Numbered from the stretch's first letter, positions 27,655 through 37,215 are shown. The stretch is DNA of 64,000 bases from an uncultured Collinsella sp. (GCA_902493855.1 CABUQV010000009.1:1-64000), one strand, 5' to 3'. Translations and numbers: made by a program. Notes: a model not told the origin generated them from the sequence alone.

Positions 27655-27893
27655 GAATGTCGGGAAAGTCTGGATGGCATCGGGCCTGCAAACACCCGAT
27701 AACCGTCGACTTTTCAAGGAACACGCGGGGTGAACCCCGCTCGTGGATAGCTATCTTACCACGTTCTAAAGGCAGACAGCTGTTCTATGCACGAGCTGTG
27801 AAGACCCCAATGTGCGCCGCACTTCGCACTTTTGCTACCGATCGCGTCACGTATATTTTCGCCAAGCAAAATTGACACGTCGAAAGGACCGTT

Positions 27894-28328
27894 ATGGATA
27901 CCAAACAGCAACTCGTCAATGCCCTCGCAGGCCTGGGCTCAACCATTACCGAAGCTATGGATGTCATCGAAGGCTTTGTCCCCTGCGGACATCCCGCCCT
28001 CACGGTATCGAACGCACTCGTCGCGCTGGACGCCGACGATAATGCAGCTCTCGCCCAGCAGCTTGAGACCGTCGAGGGCTTTATCGACCATGTGAGTGAG
28101 AACCGCGGTGTGTCTGCCTACCACGGCATCGAGGTCGAGCTCGCGGGTCCCAAAGCCGATCTGCTCGCAGCAATCCGCGAGGTAGGCGCCCTTATGCAGA
28201 CCGCAGGCGTCAAGAACACCCAGGTCAATGAGTGGGTCTACCGCAGCCTGGCAGCACTGAACGATTCCGACGAAAAGGCTGCCGAGAAGCTCGCCGAAAG
28301 TCCCGCCATCAAGGCCGCGCTTTTGTAA
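27894..28328 (+). CDS. Conserved-looking small hypothetical protein
   Basis: A 144-residue acidic helical protein without a signal or membrane segment. It starts MDTKQQLVNALAGLGSTI and contains one Cys-Gly-His (FVPCGHPAL) near residue 31. GAAAGGA precedes the ATG, and a strong two-way terminator follows, so it is a real monocistronic gene. I recognise no family. The gene lies just after tmRNA and converges on the metal ATPase. Confidence 0.65.
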   Translation: MDTKQQLVNALAGLGSTITEAMDVIEGFVPCGHPALTVSNALVALDADDNAALAQQLETVEGFIDHVSENRGVSAYHGIEVELAGPKADLLAAIREVGALMQTAGVKNTQVNEWVYRSLAALNDSDEKAAEKLAESPAIKAALL

Positions 28329-28363
28329 TACATAGAGAAGCTAGCAGGCGGTCAAACACAAAA

Positions 28364-28405
28364 GGCCTGCATCCGGATAGTGGCAATACCATTCGGATGC
28401 AGGCC
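28364..28405. terminator. Two-way terminator between convergent genes
   Basis: Perfect 12-bp arms GGCCTGCATCCG and CGGATGCAGGCC, with AAAA on the left side (a T-run for the minus strand). It serves the small hypothetical gene and the P-type ATPase gene, which converge here. Confidence 0.8.
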
Positions 28406-28429
28406 AGATAACGTTGGCGAACACGCCCG

Positions 28430-30505
28430 CTAGTGCAAGTAAGCTTTCGCGTTGCCCAGGCTGTAGGCGATCGTTGAGCCGTTGTGCAGCAGCGACGACG
28501 CCTGCGGAGTAATCATACCGGTAATACCCAATGCCAACAGCGCCGAGTTGGTGAGCATCACCTTGGAATACGAACTCGTCAGACGGTCGATAAGCCCCTG
28601 ACTCATGCGGCGCAGGCGCACGATCGCGGCGAGATCCGTATCGGTCAGGATGATATCGGCGACCTCCTTGGCGATGTCGCTTCCACCGCCCATTGCCAGC
28701 CCCACGTCGGCCAAACCGAGCGCCGGCGAATCGTTGACGCCGTCGCCCACCATGGCAACGTGGCGCCCCTCGCCCTTAATGTGCTCGACATACGCGTACT
28801 TGTCCTCGGGCAGCAGCTCGGCCTTAAACTCGTCGACACCTGCCTCGCGAGCAATGCGCTCGGCTGTGCGCTCCGAGTCGCCCGTGAGCATGACCACGTG
28901 CTTAACGCCCAACGCGTGCAAGTCGGCGATGGCCTCGCGGACCCCGGCCTTGAGCGGGTCCTCGATACCGAGCACGCCCACAACGGTGCCATCGACCGCC
29001 AGATACAGCGGCGACAGGCCCTGCATCTGGGACTCGATTTGCTCCTTAATGTCGGACTCGAGCTGCGCGCTCTCATCCTCAAATACAAAGTGCGCGGAAC
29101 CGATGATGGCGCGACGCCCTTCAATGGACGAAGCGATGCCGTGCGCCACAATATACTCGACTGCAGCGTGACGCTCGCGGTGCTCGAGCCCACGCTCGTG
29201 AGCAGCGTTGACCACGGCACGCGCCACCGGATGCGGGAAATGCTCCTCCAAGCAAGCGGAAAGGCGCAGGATCTCGTCCTCGCTCCAGCCATCGGTGGTG
29301 AGTACGCAGGCAAGACGCGGCTGCGCCTCGGTGAGCGTGCCGGTCTTATCAAACACAATGGTGTCGGCCTTGGCAAACGACTCAAAGTACTTGGCGCCCT
29401 TGACCATCACGCCCATCTTGGCGGCATCGCTCATGGCGGTCATGACGGCGACGGAGCCCGTGAGCTTAAGTGCACACGAGTAGTCAACCATCAGCGCCGC
29501 CGAGGTCTTGATGAGGCTGCGGGTGGTAAGCGCAACCAGGCCCGCGAGCAGGAAGTTCCACGGGACGATCTTGTTGGCGAGGTCTTCCATGTGCGACTGG
29601 CCCTCGGATTTGAGCGAGTCGGCCGTCTGCACGAGCGAGACGATTGAGCGCAGTTTGGTTTGCGCCGTATTTGCGCGCACACGCACCAAGATGCTGCCGT
29701 CTTCCACGACGGTGCCGGCGAATACATCATCCCCCGCGCTGCGCTCGACGGCCAGCGGCTCGCCGGTCAGGGTCGCCTGGTTGACCATAGCGCTCCCCTG
29801 CTCGACAACACCGTCGATGCAAATGGACATGCCGGTGCGCACGGCGACCAGATCGCCGGGTTCAAGCTCGGTGGCGGCAACGCTTACCTCGGTGTCGCCG
29901 ACGACCTTTTGCGCCTTGTCGGGCACATCGAGCAGCGAGTTGATGAGCTCGTTTTCGCTCATGGCGCGGGTGTAGTCCTCGAGCAGCTCGCCCACGTTGA
30001 GCAGAAACATTGTCTGGCCCGCGGTGTCGACATCACGTTTGACGAACGAAATGCCGATGGCCGAAGCATCGAGCACAGGAACGGTCAGGCGTGGCTGCGC
30101 CAGCTCATGAAGAGCAGCGCGCAAAAATGCCATGTAACCGGCCACGACAAACACCGCACGCAGAGGCGTCGGCAAGAACCAGCGGCGCGCGTAGTGGGCG
30201 CCGACGAGTGTCGCCAGGTCCATAACGAGTTTGTGCTTGCGCGGCTCGAGTTGCATCACATAGCCCGACTTGGCATCGGCGATAGCTTGAGCATCGAGTG
30301 CGCCCAGGGCGTCGAGCACGCTCGCACGGCGCGGCTCGTCGTACTCCAGCGCCATTTGGCCAATGCGGCCATAAACGCGCACCTTGTGCACGCCGTCGAT
30401 ATCGCCGCTGAGCTTAAGAAGTGCGTCGAGATCGCTCTCTGGCACAGGACCCGCCAATTGAAGACGGGTCCTGCCGGGGATCTCGCTAATAATCGAGAAT
30501 CTCAT
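28430..30505 (-). CDS. P1B-type heavy-metal P-type ATPase, variant membrane motif
   Basis: A 691-residue ion pump. It has the phosphorylation motif DKTGT (386-390), an actuator motif TLTGEP (245-250), MLTGDSERT and the hinge GDGVNDSPAL. An N-terminal domain of about 75 residues has the shape of an HMA domain but no CxxC. The metal motif in the membrane reads DYSCALK (341-347), where copper and zinc pumps have CPC, so a soft-metal assignment is unsafe; iron, manganese or another ion is possible. The ribosome site is weak. It follows a small membrane protein gene by 18 bases, which suggests a two-gene operon. Confidence 0.85.
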   Translation of the reverse strand: MRFSIISEIPGRTRLQLAGPVPESDLDALLKLSGDIDGVHKVRVYGRIGQMALEYDEPRRASVLDALGALDAQAIADAKSGYVMQLEPRKHKLVMDLATLVGAHYARRWFLPTPLRAVFVVAGYMAFLRAALHELAQPRLTVPVLDASAIGISFVKRDVDTAGQTMFLLNVGELLEDYTRAMSENELINSLLDVPDKAQKVVGDTEVSVAATELEPGDLVAVRTGMSICIDGVVEQGSAMVNQATLTGEPLAVERSAGDDVFAGTVVEDGSILVRVRANTAQTKLRSIVSLVQTADSLKSEGQSHMEDLANKIVPWNFLLAGLVALTTRSLIKTSAALMVDYSCALKLTGSVAVMTAMSDAAKMGVMVKGAKYFESFAKADTIVFDKTGTLTEAQPRLACVLTTDGWSEDEILRLSACLEEHFPHPVARAVVNAAHERGLEHRERHAAVEYIVAHGIASSIEGRRAIIGSAHFVFEDESAQLESDIKEQIESQMQGLSPLYLAVDGTVVGVLGIEDPLKAGVREAIADLHALGVKHVVMLTGDSERTAERIAREAGVDEFKAELLPEDKYAYVEHIKGEGRHVAMVGDGVNDSPALGLADVGLAMGGGSDIAKEVADIILTDTDLAAIVRLRRMSQGLIDRLTSSYSKVMLTNSALLALGITGMITPQASSLLHNGSTIAYSLGNAKAYLH

Positions 30506-30523
30506 AATTTGTGCCTGAGAGCG

Positions 30524-30769
30524 TTACTCGGCTGCCTCGTCAGCAGCGGCCTCGCTCTGGGTGATGTAAGCAGCCTCGGCAACCATGTCGTCGACATTAG
30601 CCTTGGCCTGCTCGACCATGTCCTGGTAGCCGTTCTTGATGCGCATGCCGCACGCGATACCCTGCACGCAGGCATTCTTTACCGGAGCGCTGGTAAGCAG
30701 CTTGATGCCGGCCGTGCCAAGCAGAAAACCGCCACCGACAAGCAGGGTGTTAAAAGTCGACTTCTTCAT
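30524..30769 (-). CDS. Small membrane protein paired with the metal ATPase
   Basis: An 81-residue protein with one hydrophobic segment (LLVGGGFLLGTAGIKLL, about 9-25) followed by a basic/acidic helix ending in an Ala/Glu-rich tail. Two cysteines (NACVQGIACGMRIK, about 32-45) could face metal. The ATG at 30769 has GGGAGAAG just upstream; a longer frame to 31048 runs through the promoter and is not used. It resembles the DUF6110-type small proteins often found before such ATPases, though I am not certain of the family name. Its likely role is as an accessory or regulatory subunit of the pump. Confidence 0.72.
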   Translation of the reverse strand: MKKSTFNTLLVGGGFLLGTAGIKLLTSAPVKNACVQGIACGMRIKNGYQDMVEQAKANVDDMVAEAAYITQSEAAADEAAE

Positions 30770-30853
30770 GTTGCTTCTCCCTTTTGCCGCACAAGCGCGG
30801 CATGGTGCCTTAGCACCCGAGTTCATTAGTTTGCTCGAGTACGCTTTTGAAAC

Positions 30854-30869
30854 TAGTTTAGTCGAACTA
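30854..30869. promoter_or_regulatory. Possible metal-regulator operator
   Basis: TAGTTTAGTCGAACTA is a 16-bp imperfect dyad (TAGTT/AACTA) about 85 bases before the small membrane protein start. The form is near to DtxR/MntR-type boxes but not a full match. Confidence 0.3.
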
Positions 30870-30916
30870 TTACGGTCAACCAAAGTTAACCTTTTGGAAA
30901 CTATGGGGGTGAACTC

Positions 30917-30949
30917 AATGTGACAAAGGGACTGTCCCTTTGTCACATT
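30917..30949. terminator. Perfect palindrome after the ABC pair; CCTGTCCC family
   Basis: 15-bp perfect arms around CTG; the centre reads GGGACTGTCCC. It starts just after the stop codon of the ABC gene at 30951. The stem sequence differs fully from the CCACCACAAAGG members. Confidence 0.7.
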
Positions 30950-30950
30950 C

Positions 30951-32708
30951 CTACAGCTGCCAGGCAGCCGCTTCCTTTTGCAGCGCAACCATGCGGGCGA
31001 ATTCTCCGCCTGCCGCCTTGAGCTGCGCCGGAGCGCCCTGCTCGGCAACTACACCATCCTTGAGTACAACGATTTTGTCGGCATTTTCTACCGTGCGCAT
31101 GCGATGGGCAATCACAATGACCGTTTTGCCTGCAAGCAGACGGGAGAGCGCCTGCTGTACCACGGTCTCGTTCTCCACGTCCAAGCTCGCCGTCGCCTCG
31201 TCCAACAGCACGATGGGCGCATCTTTGAGCAGCGCGCGAGCGATGGAGATGCGCTGGCGTTCGCCACCGGAGAGTTTGGAGCCGTTCTCGCCGATCATGG
31301 TGTCGTAGCCCTGCGGCATGCGGTTCACGAACTCGTCGCAGTTGGCGGCACGCGCGGCCGCAAGCACTTCCTCATCGGTGGCATCACGACGCCCGAGGCG
31401 GATGTTTCCCATCACCGTGTCGTCAAAGAGCAGCACGTCTTGAAACACAATGGCGTAGTCGCGCAGGAGCACCTCGGGATCCACGCTCGCAACATCCACG
31501 CCACCCACGGTAACCTTGCCCGCGGTGGCATCCCAAAAGCGCGCGGCCAGGCGGCTCACCGTAGACTTGCCAGAACCCGAAGGACCGACTAGTGCCGTGA
31601 CCTCGCCTTCCTTGGCGGTAAAGCTCACATCGGTAAGAACTTTCTCGCCGGCGCGTCCGTCCTCGCCCGCACCATAGCCAAATGCCACGTGATCGAACAC
31701 CACATCGTGGCCCACGGGCTCAAATTTCTCGCTGCCCCGCGCTACAGGCTCTTCCATGATGGAACGCATGCGCTTGGCAGACGACTCGGCGGCAAACAGC
31801 TCGGCCATTAACATTAACGCCTGGTCAAAGGGTGCATAGATACGGCTCACCATAAGCAGGAAGGCAAACATCACCAAAAAGTCGACCTGCCCGGAGGCGA
31901 CCACCGCGGCGCCCGTAACCAGCGTGGTGGCAATGCCCAGACGCAGGATGACAAAGGCAGAGTTGACCAAAAGCCCGTTAGCGAGCTCGCTCTTGGTGGT
32001 CTCGCGCTCCTCGGCATCGATCACAACGTTGAGTCCCTCAAGATAATGGGCCTCCTGGTTGGTGGCGCGGATCTCGCGAACGCAGTCGAGCGTCTCTTGA
32101 ATCGCCTCGGTAACCTTGACCTTCTCGGCACGCACGCGATCGAACACCGGAGCCATGGGGCCGCGCGTTAGATACAGCACGGCAAAGGCCACGGGAACGC
32201 TCCAAAACGCCGCGATCGCCAGCTGCCAGCAAAAGAACAGCGACCCCACGAACACAATGGCGCTTGCGATGATGGCGCCCCAAAGCTCTCCCAGCACGTG
32301 GCTGTAGGCGTGCTCCATTGCCTGAACGTCACCCATGATGGTCTCGGTTAAATCGGCCAGATCACGACGACCAAAAAACGACAGCGGCAGTTTGCGCAAG
32401 CGCTCGGCGATCTCCATACGCTGCTTGCCGCACTCCTCGTAAAAAATGCAGTAGGTGTAGTAATACTGCTGCCAGTTAGAGGCAAAGAGCAACACGAGAA
32501 AGACCAGGAGGCCGCCCACGATCGGCAGGGCATCCGGCAGGTCAGCCCCGCTGGCGAGATGCTCGACAAAGCCGGCCATAACCAGGAATAAAAAGCCCAT
32601 ACCGGCCATGGTAATAAGATTGGTGAGCGTGGTCCAGAAGATGCCGCGTTTTACGCCGGCAATGCCTTTATCGGATAGGAAATACTTCTTTTGGAATGAG
32701 GCGAACAT
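30951..32708 (-). CDS. ABC transporter permease/ATPase, YbtQ/IrtB-like subunit
   Basis: A 585-residue half-transporter: six membrane helices (about 20-310), then an ATPase with Walker A VGPSGSGKST, signature LSGGERQR and Walker B IVLLDEATASLD. The catalytic Glu is intact. Its ATG directly follows the stop of the partner gene at 32709, so the two are coupled and probably form a heterodimer. Pairs of this type with a divergent AraC regulator resemble ybtPQ/irtAB, which take up iron-siderophores despite an exporter fold. The substrate here is inferred from that layout only. Confidence 0.85.
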   Translation of the reverse strand: MFASFQKKYFLSDKGIAGVKRGIFWTTLTNLITMAGMGFLFLVMAGFVEHLASGADLPDALPIVGGLLVFLVLLFASNWQQYYYTYCIFYEECGKQRMEIAERLRKLPLSFFGRRDLADLTETIMGDVQAMEHAYSHVLGELWGAIIASAIVFVGSLFFCWQLAIAAFWSVPVAFAVLYLTRGPMAPVFDRVRAEKVKVTEAIQETLDCVREIRATNQEAHYLEGLNVVIDAEERETTKSELANGLLVNSAFVILRLGIATTLVTGAAVVASGQVDFLVMFAFLLMVSRIYAPFDQALMLMAELFAAESSAKRMRSIMEEPVARGSEKFEPVGHDVVFDHVAFGYGAGEDGRAGEKVLTDVSFTAKEGEVTALVGPSGSGKSTVSRLAARFWDATAGKVTVGGVDVASVDPEVLLRDYAIVFQDVLLFDDTVMGNIRLGRRDATDEEVLAAARAANCDEFVNRMPQGYDTMIGENGSKLSGGERQRISIARALLKDAPIVLLDEATASLDVENETVVQQALSRLLAGKTVIVIAHRMRTVENADKIVVLKDGVVAEQGAPAQLKAAGGEFARMVALQKEAAAWQL

Positions 32709-34535
32709 TTAGGCCTCGCCTCCCTTCGTGACGGCGTCATCCGCGGCCGCAGCAGTGATTTTCCAGCTCGCGGCCCGTTCGTATTCGGCCCACATCTTGG
32801 CATACAGGCCCTCTTGGGACAGCAACTCGGCATGGGTACCCGACTCCTGCACGCTGCCCTGGTTGAGCACCACGATTTGGTCTGCGCCCACTACAGTCGA
32901 GAGTCGGTGCGCAATCATAATGACCGTGCGGCCCGCCGCCAGCTTGCTAAAGGCCCGCTGGATGAGCGCCTCGTTCTCGGGATCGGCAAACGCCGTGGCC
33001 TCATCGAGCACCACGATAGGCGCGTCTTTAAGGATCGCGCGGGCGAGTGCCACGCGCTGGACCTCGCCGCCCGAAAGATATGCTCCGCCGGCACCGAGCA
33101 TGGTATTGATGCCCTGTGGGAGCTTGGCCACAATGTCGTCGCACTGAGCTGCCGAGAGGGCCGCACACACTTCGTCGTCAGTGGCCGTAGGCTTGGAGGC
33201 ACGCACGTTATCGGCAAGTGTTTGCCGGAACAGCCGGTTGGTCTGGAACACGAAGGCGACCTGGTCCATAAGCTCGTGTGGATCCATATCGCGAACGTCC
33301 ACACCGCCTACGAGCACTCGACCCGAGGAAACATCCCAAAAACGCGGGATCAGGCTTGCGCAGGTTGATTTACCGCCACCCGAGGGACCCACTAGGGCGA
33401 GGGTGCTACCCGCGGAAACGCTAAAACTCGCATGGTTGACGGCAGGCGCTTCGGCGCCCTCGTAGGTAAAGCTCACGTCCTCAAATCGTACGTCGCTGCC
33501 GGCAGGGTACTTGGGTTGGGCGGGCACGGAGAGCTGCTTGGAATCCATGATGCTTCGGATGCGAGCCAGCGAATCGGCACTCATCTGAGAGGCCTCGCCC
33601 ACAAACATGAGCTTGGTCATGGCCGTCGGTACCACGGCCGAAAATATCGCGTAAAACGTGAAGTTTGCCATAAAATGCGCGAAGTCCGTCTCGCCCGGCG
33701 CCAACAGCAACGCCACGGGCAGCAGGAATGCCACAAGGCCATTGAGCGCGGTAAGGTTGAGTACCTGCGGACCTCGGCAGAACGTGCCCGCATAGCTTTG
33801 TGCCATGTCGGCGTATTCGGCAATCGCATCGTGGAAAGCCTTGAAGGAGTAGACCGTCTGCTGAAACACCTTGACCACGGGGATGCCGCGTACGTATTCG
33901 GTGCCAGTCTTGTTCATCTTGACCAGCGCTCCCATGTAGGCCTTCATGAACTCGGCGCCTTTGCCGCTCATCATGGTGGCCATAGCGCCAAGCGAAACGA
34001 CGACCGAGATAAGGCATGCCACCCCCAAACGCCAATCGAGGGCGAAAAGCAGCACGAGCAAGCCCACGACCATGGCGGTGGCGCCGGCGATATCGGGCAA
34101 CATGTGCGCGAGCAGGGTCTCGGTGGAGGCGGCGCATCCGTCTACAATACGGCGCAGCTCACCGGTGGCGTGCGTGTCAAAGTAGCCAAGCGGCAGCTTA
34201 AGCAGGTGCTCGCTCGTAGTCTTGCGGATATTGGACGCGCAGCGAAACGCAGACAGGTGCGTGCACATGAGCCCCACGAAATAAACTACGATGCTTGCCA
34301 GGGCAAAACCAACGGCCCACCAGCCATACATCGCGATATCGGTGGCTTCGCTCCAGTTAGGCGCCACAGCGATAAGGTCTCGCGCGACAAACCAGATGCA
34401 CACGTACGGGCCAAAGCTCAGCAGCTGCGAGAGCGCCGAGAGAGCCATGCCCAAATAAGTTAGGAATTTACGGTCGCCGGCATACGCGAGCAACTCGCCG
34501 ATGCCTCCACCCTCCCTTTTTGATCCCTTTGCCAT
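32709..34535 (-). CDS. ABC transporter permease/ATPase, YbtP/IrtA-like subunit
   Basis: A 608-residue half-transporter with six membrane helices and an ATPase domain: Walker A VGPSGGGKST, signature LSGGEVQR and Walker B IVVLDEATAFADPENE. The phrase DEATAFADPENE is typical of the siderophore-related YbtP/IrtA group. The ATG at 34535 (MAKGSKREGG) has AAAGGAA upstream and replaces a longer frame to 34598 that would enter the divergent promoter. First gene of a two-gene operon with 30951-32708; the AraC regulator is transcribed away from it 114 bases off. Confidence 0.85.
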   Translation of the reverse strand: MAKGSKREGGGIGELLAYAGDRKFLTYLGMALSALSQLLSFGPYVCIWFVARDLIAVAPNWSEATDIAMYGWWAVGFALASIVVYFVGLMCTHLSAFRCASNIRKTTSEHLLKLPLGYFDTHATGELRRIVDGCAASTETLLAHMLPDIAGATAMVVGLLVLLFALDWRLGVACLISVVVSLGAMATMMSGKGAEFMKAYMGALVKMNKTGTEYVRGIPVVKVFQQTVYSFKAFHDAIAEYADMAQSYAGTFCRGPQVLNLTALNGLVAFLLPVALLLAPGETDFAHFMANFTFYAIFSAVVPTAMTKLMFVGEASQMSADSLARIRSIMDSKQLSVPAQPKYPAGSDVRFEDVSFTYEGAEAPAVNHASFSVSAGSTLALVGPSGGGKSTCASLIPRFWDVSSGRVLVGGVDVRDMDPHELMDQVAFVFQTNRLFRQTLADNVRASKPTATDDEVCAALSAAQCDDIVAKLPQGINTMLGAGGAYLSGGEVQRVALARAILKDAPIVVLDEATAFADPENEALIQRAFSKLAAGRTVIMIAHRLSTVVGADQIVVLNQGSVQESGTHAELLSQEGLYAKMWAEYERAASWKITAAAADDAVTKGGEA

Positions 34536-34649
34536 GAGATTCCTTTCTAACGGCTTGAGAGTTAACCGTAATGAACTTATCATTGATGTGTTAGCCATGG
34601 CTCACAATCAAGCCAGGCGTGGACGTTTCCGCAAAGGAAAGGAACGCTT

Positions 34650-35654
34650 TTGCAAATACGGCGGGCAGCGACCGACATAACCGAGCTCTACGCACCGCAA
34701 TTTGAGCAGTTTGGCCTGGAGCTTACCGGCAAGGGCGCCGTCTTTACCGGCGAGGTGGCAAACGACCGGGCGCACGGCCGCGCATGGATCATGCCTCTCT
34801 CCCCTGCCTGCATCGTCATGGAGCATTTCATCACCCCGACGCACGATATGTACCTGACCGAATACACACCCGAGCCATACGCCTGCGTGAGCGAGGTCAG
34901 CGCGCCCACACTTACATGCATGCCCGAGGCTGGCATAACGCCCGCGAACCTCAAACCATTGCATGGACCGTGGCCAAACAACGCCGTTTGCAGCTTTATC
35001 CAAAATAACTGTGGCGAGGAGTTAAGCCCGCTGTTTGCGGGGGAGCTTTATCACTCGCGCTCGGTGCTCTTTTTGCCTGGATTTTTTGACGAACTGGAGC
35101 ACCGCTATCCCACCGAGTTCGCGGGAATCTTTGAGGCGTTTGCCGAGCCGTGGCACGAGGAAGCGACGTCTGCCATCTGCCACACGCTGCGCCGGATTAA
35201 CGAGGACCGCGCCCGCACCGTAGGCGGACACGTCTATATGCAGAGCATCGTGGAGACCATGGTCGCGGAGCTCGCCTGTTCGCGCGCGGCCCACAAGCAG
35301 GCGCGGCAGGCGGCAGACACACGCGTCAGCATAACCATTGCCGAAGAAGCAACGGCAATGATTGAGCGCTCGCTCGACAAAGGCAGACGCGTGGGTATCA
35401 ACGAGGTGGCCGAGAGGCTCTACACAAGCCGCTCCAAGCTATGCGCCACCTTTAAGGCCCAAACTGGCGAGTCCCTGGGCGCCTACATTCGCAGACGCCG
35501 CATGGAGCGAGCACAGGACCTTTTGGCCGACAGCTCGCTCACGATAGCGCAGGTGGCAGAGCGTCTAGGCTACCCTCAGCAGGCCGCCTTCGCCCAAGCC
35601 TTCAAACAATACACCGGCATGACACCCACGACTTGGCGAAGCAAGCATCGCTAA
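34650..35654 (+). CDS. AraC-family transcriptional regulator
   Basis: A 334-residue regulator with an N-terminal ligand domain of about 230 residues and a C-terminal double helix-turn-helix: GINEVAERLYTSRSKLCATFKAQTG and TIAQVAERLGYPQQAAFAQAFKQYTGMTPTTW. The start is a TTG at 34650 with GGAAAGGAA 6 bases before it; no ATG fits as well. It is divergent from the ABC pair and very probably controls it, as YbtA controls ybtPQ. The ligand, perhaps an iron chelate, is not shown by the sequence. Confidence 0.85.
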   Translation: MQIRRAATDITELYAPQFEQFGLELTGKGAVFTGEVANDRAHGRAWIMPLSPACIVMEHFITPTHDMYLTEYTPEPYACVSEVSAPTLTCMPEAGITPANLKPLHGPWPNNAVCSFIQNNCGEELSPLFAGELYHSRSVLFLPGFFDELEHRYPTEFAGIFEAFAEPWHEEATSAICHTLRRINEDRARTVGGHVYMQSIVETMVAELACSRAAHKQARQAADTRVSITIAEEATAMIERSLDKGRRVGINEVAERLYTSRSKLCATFKAQTGESLGAYIRRRRMERAQDLLADSSLTIAQVAERLGYPQQAAFAQAFKQYTGMTPTTWRSKHR

Positions 35655-35718
35655 GGCCCAAGCTCCCTGGCCGTAACGGAGCGATTAATTAGCCGCCGCC
35701 CGTCAGCTCACCCAGGAT

Positions 35719-37083
35719 CTAAACGTCAAGATGTGCACAATCAAGCGCCTTTTTGATAAGAGGGACAGATCGATCAGCCAAATACAACGGAATGTTGAGC
35801 ACCCCGTCGTCGAGCTTTAGGTTCTTAAGTGAGTAGCGGACCCTCAATGGAGTCGTCTCCGCATGCTTGTCGGCATAGTACTTAAGGCTCTTGGAATGAA
35901 CGACCTCTCCCGATTTGACCTCGACGGGAACGATTTCGTTTCCGACTTGAATCAAAAAATCGACTTCGTGCTTCGGCTTCTCGTTTGTCCAATAACGCGG
36001 AGCAGCATCTAACTGTGAAAGTAATGCCTGAAGCACATAGTTCTCGGCGAACGAACCTTTGAACTCCGAAAAAAGCGCATCCGAGATGGCAAAAGCGGAC
36101 GCATCCAGCCTTGCCATGCGGCGCAGCAAGCCGACATCAAGACAGTAGACTTTAAATGCCTTGAGGTCATCGTACGCAGAGAGCGGCACACCACCGGCAG
36201 CATTAAGGCGAACCGCCGTGATGAGCCCAGCATCGGCAAGCCATTCCAGAGCATCCTCGTATTCTCGAGCACGAGCCCCCTCGCGCACCGCACCCCAAAC
36301 GAACTTTTTGTTCTCGCGCGCCAACTGAGCTGGAATCGAGTTCCATATTTGCGAAAGCTTGGCGAACTGCGCACGGCCACCATGCTTGGCAAAATCGCGC
36401 TCGTAGGAATCCAAGAGATCAGACAACACCTTATCGACCTGAACGATATCGCCCGTCTCCACCCACCGGCCAAGAGCCTCTGGCATGCCGCCGCATGCAA
36501 AATAACGACGAAGATGCTCGACGAGACGGACATGGAAGAAATCGGGCACTGTCTCGATCTGATCCAGGCCGCCAAGGTATTCGTCGTAGTTTGCAGCGCC
36601 CTCGGCTTTCAGAAACTCGGAAAAGCTCATGGGGCGCATCTCCATGAACTCGACCTTTCCCACCGGAAAAGCGCTGGTCTCACGGGACAAGCGAACGCCC
36701 AACAAAGACCCTGCGCATGCGACGTGATACTCGGGGGCCTCGTCACAGAAGTATTTAAGGGCGCCGACTGCAGAAGGACAATCCTGGATCTCATCAATAA
36801 TAAGCAGCGTTTCGCCGGGATCGATAGGCTGTCCAAGTGCCAGGGAAAGATTTGAGATGATCCGTCGAGGATCGCGCGTACCTTCGAAAAACTGAGCGTA
36901 CTCGCTCTGTACCCCAGGTGACGGCTCCTCGAGCGTCAGATACACAAAATTGAGGTACGAGGTTCGGCCGAACTCCTTAAGCGCCCACGTCTTTCCAACC
37001 TGGCGCGCCCCCTTAAGGATAAGCGGCTTACGATATTCTGACGCTTTCCAAGCGTTAAGCTTGGCAATGATATCTCGCTGCAT
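35719..37083 (-). CDS. AAA_14/DUF4143 ATPase
   Basis: A 454-residue protein of a very common but poorly understood family. The N-terminal ATPase has Walker A LKGARQVGKTW (about 23-33), Walker B TLLIIDEIQDCP (about 92-103) and sensor CAGSLLGV. The C-terminal DUF4143 domain has the PD-(D/E)XK-like pattern: NEKPKHEVDFLIQVGNEIVPVEVKSG, with Asp, Glu and Lys in nuclease order. GGGAGG precedes the ATG. It is a single gene behind a 75-bp palindrome. Family members are accessory and patchily spread; a role in defence or DNA processing is only inference. Confidence 0.85.
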   Translation of the reverse strand: MQRDIIAKLNAWKASEYRKPLILKGARQVGKTWALKEFGRTSYLNFVYLTLEEPSPGVQSEYAQFFEGTRDPRRIISNLSLALGQPIDPGETLLIIDEIQDCPSAVGALKYFCDEAPEYHVACAGSLLGVRLSRETSAFPVGKVEFMEMRPMSFSEFLKAEGAANYDEYLGGLDQIETVPDFFHVRLVEHLRRYFACGGMPEALGRWVETGDIVQVDKVLSDLLDSYERDFAKHGGRAQFAKLSQIWNSIPAQLARENKKFVWGAVREGARAREYEDALEWLADAGLITAVRLNAAGGVPLSAYDDLKAFKVYCLDVGLLRRMARLDASAFAISDALFSEFKGSFAENYVLQALLSQLDAAPRYWTNEKPKHEVDFLIQVGNEIVPVEVKSGEVVHSKSLKYYADKHAETTPLRVRYSLKNLKLDDGVLNIPLYLADRSVPLIKKALDCAHLDV

Positions 37084-37102
37084 GACCGAACCTCCCGCAA
37101 AG

Positions 37103-37177
37103 AAACTTCCGTAAACGTGATATTTCCCACATTTTACCCTAGGTAAAACGTGACATTTATCACATTTACGGAAGTTT
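37103..37177. promoter_or_regulatory. 75-bp palindrome upstream of the AAA_14 ATPase gene
   Basis: Two dyads share a centre near 37140. The outer 20-bp arms (AAACTTCCGTAAACGTGATA and its partner) match at 19 positions, and the inner CACATTTTACC and GGTAAAACGTG surround CTA. It lies 20 bases before the ATG of the ATPase gene, where a repressor or the protein itself could bind. Confidence 0.55.
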
Positions 37178-37215
37178 TAAGCTCATTTCGCCACACTTTC
37201 ATCACATTCAAAAGG

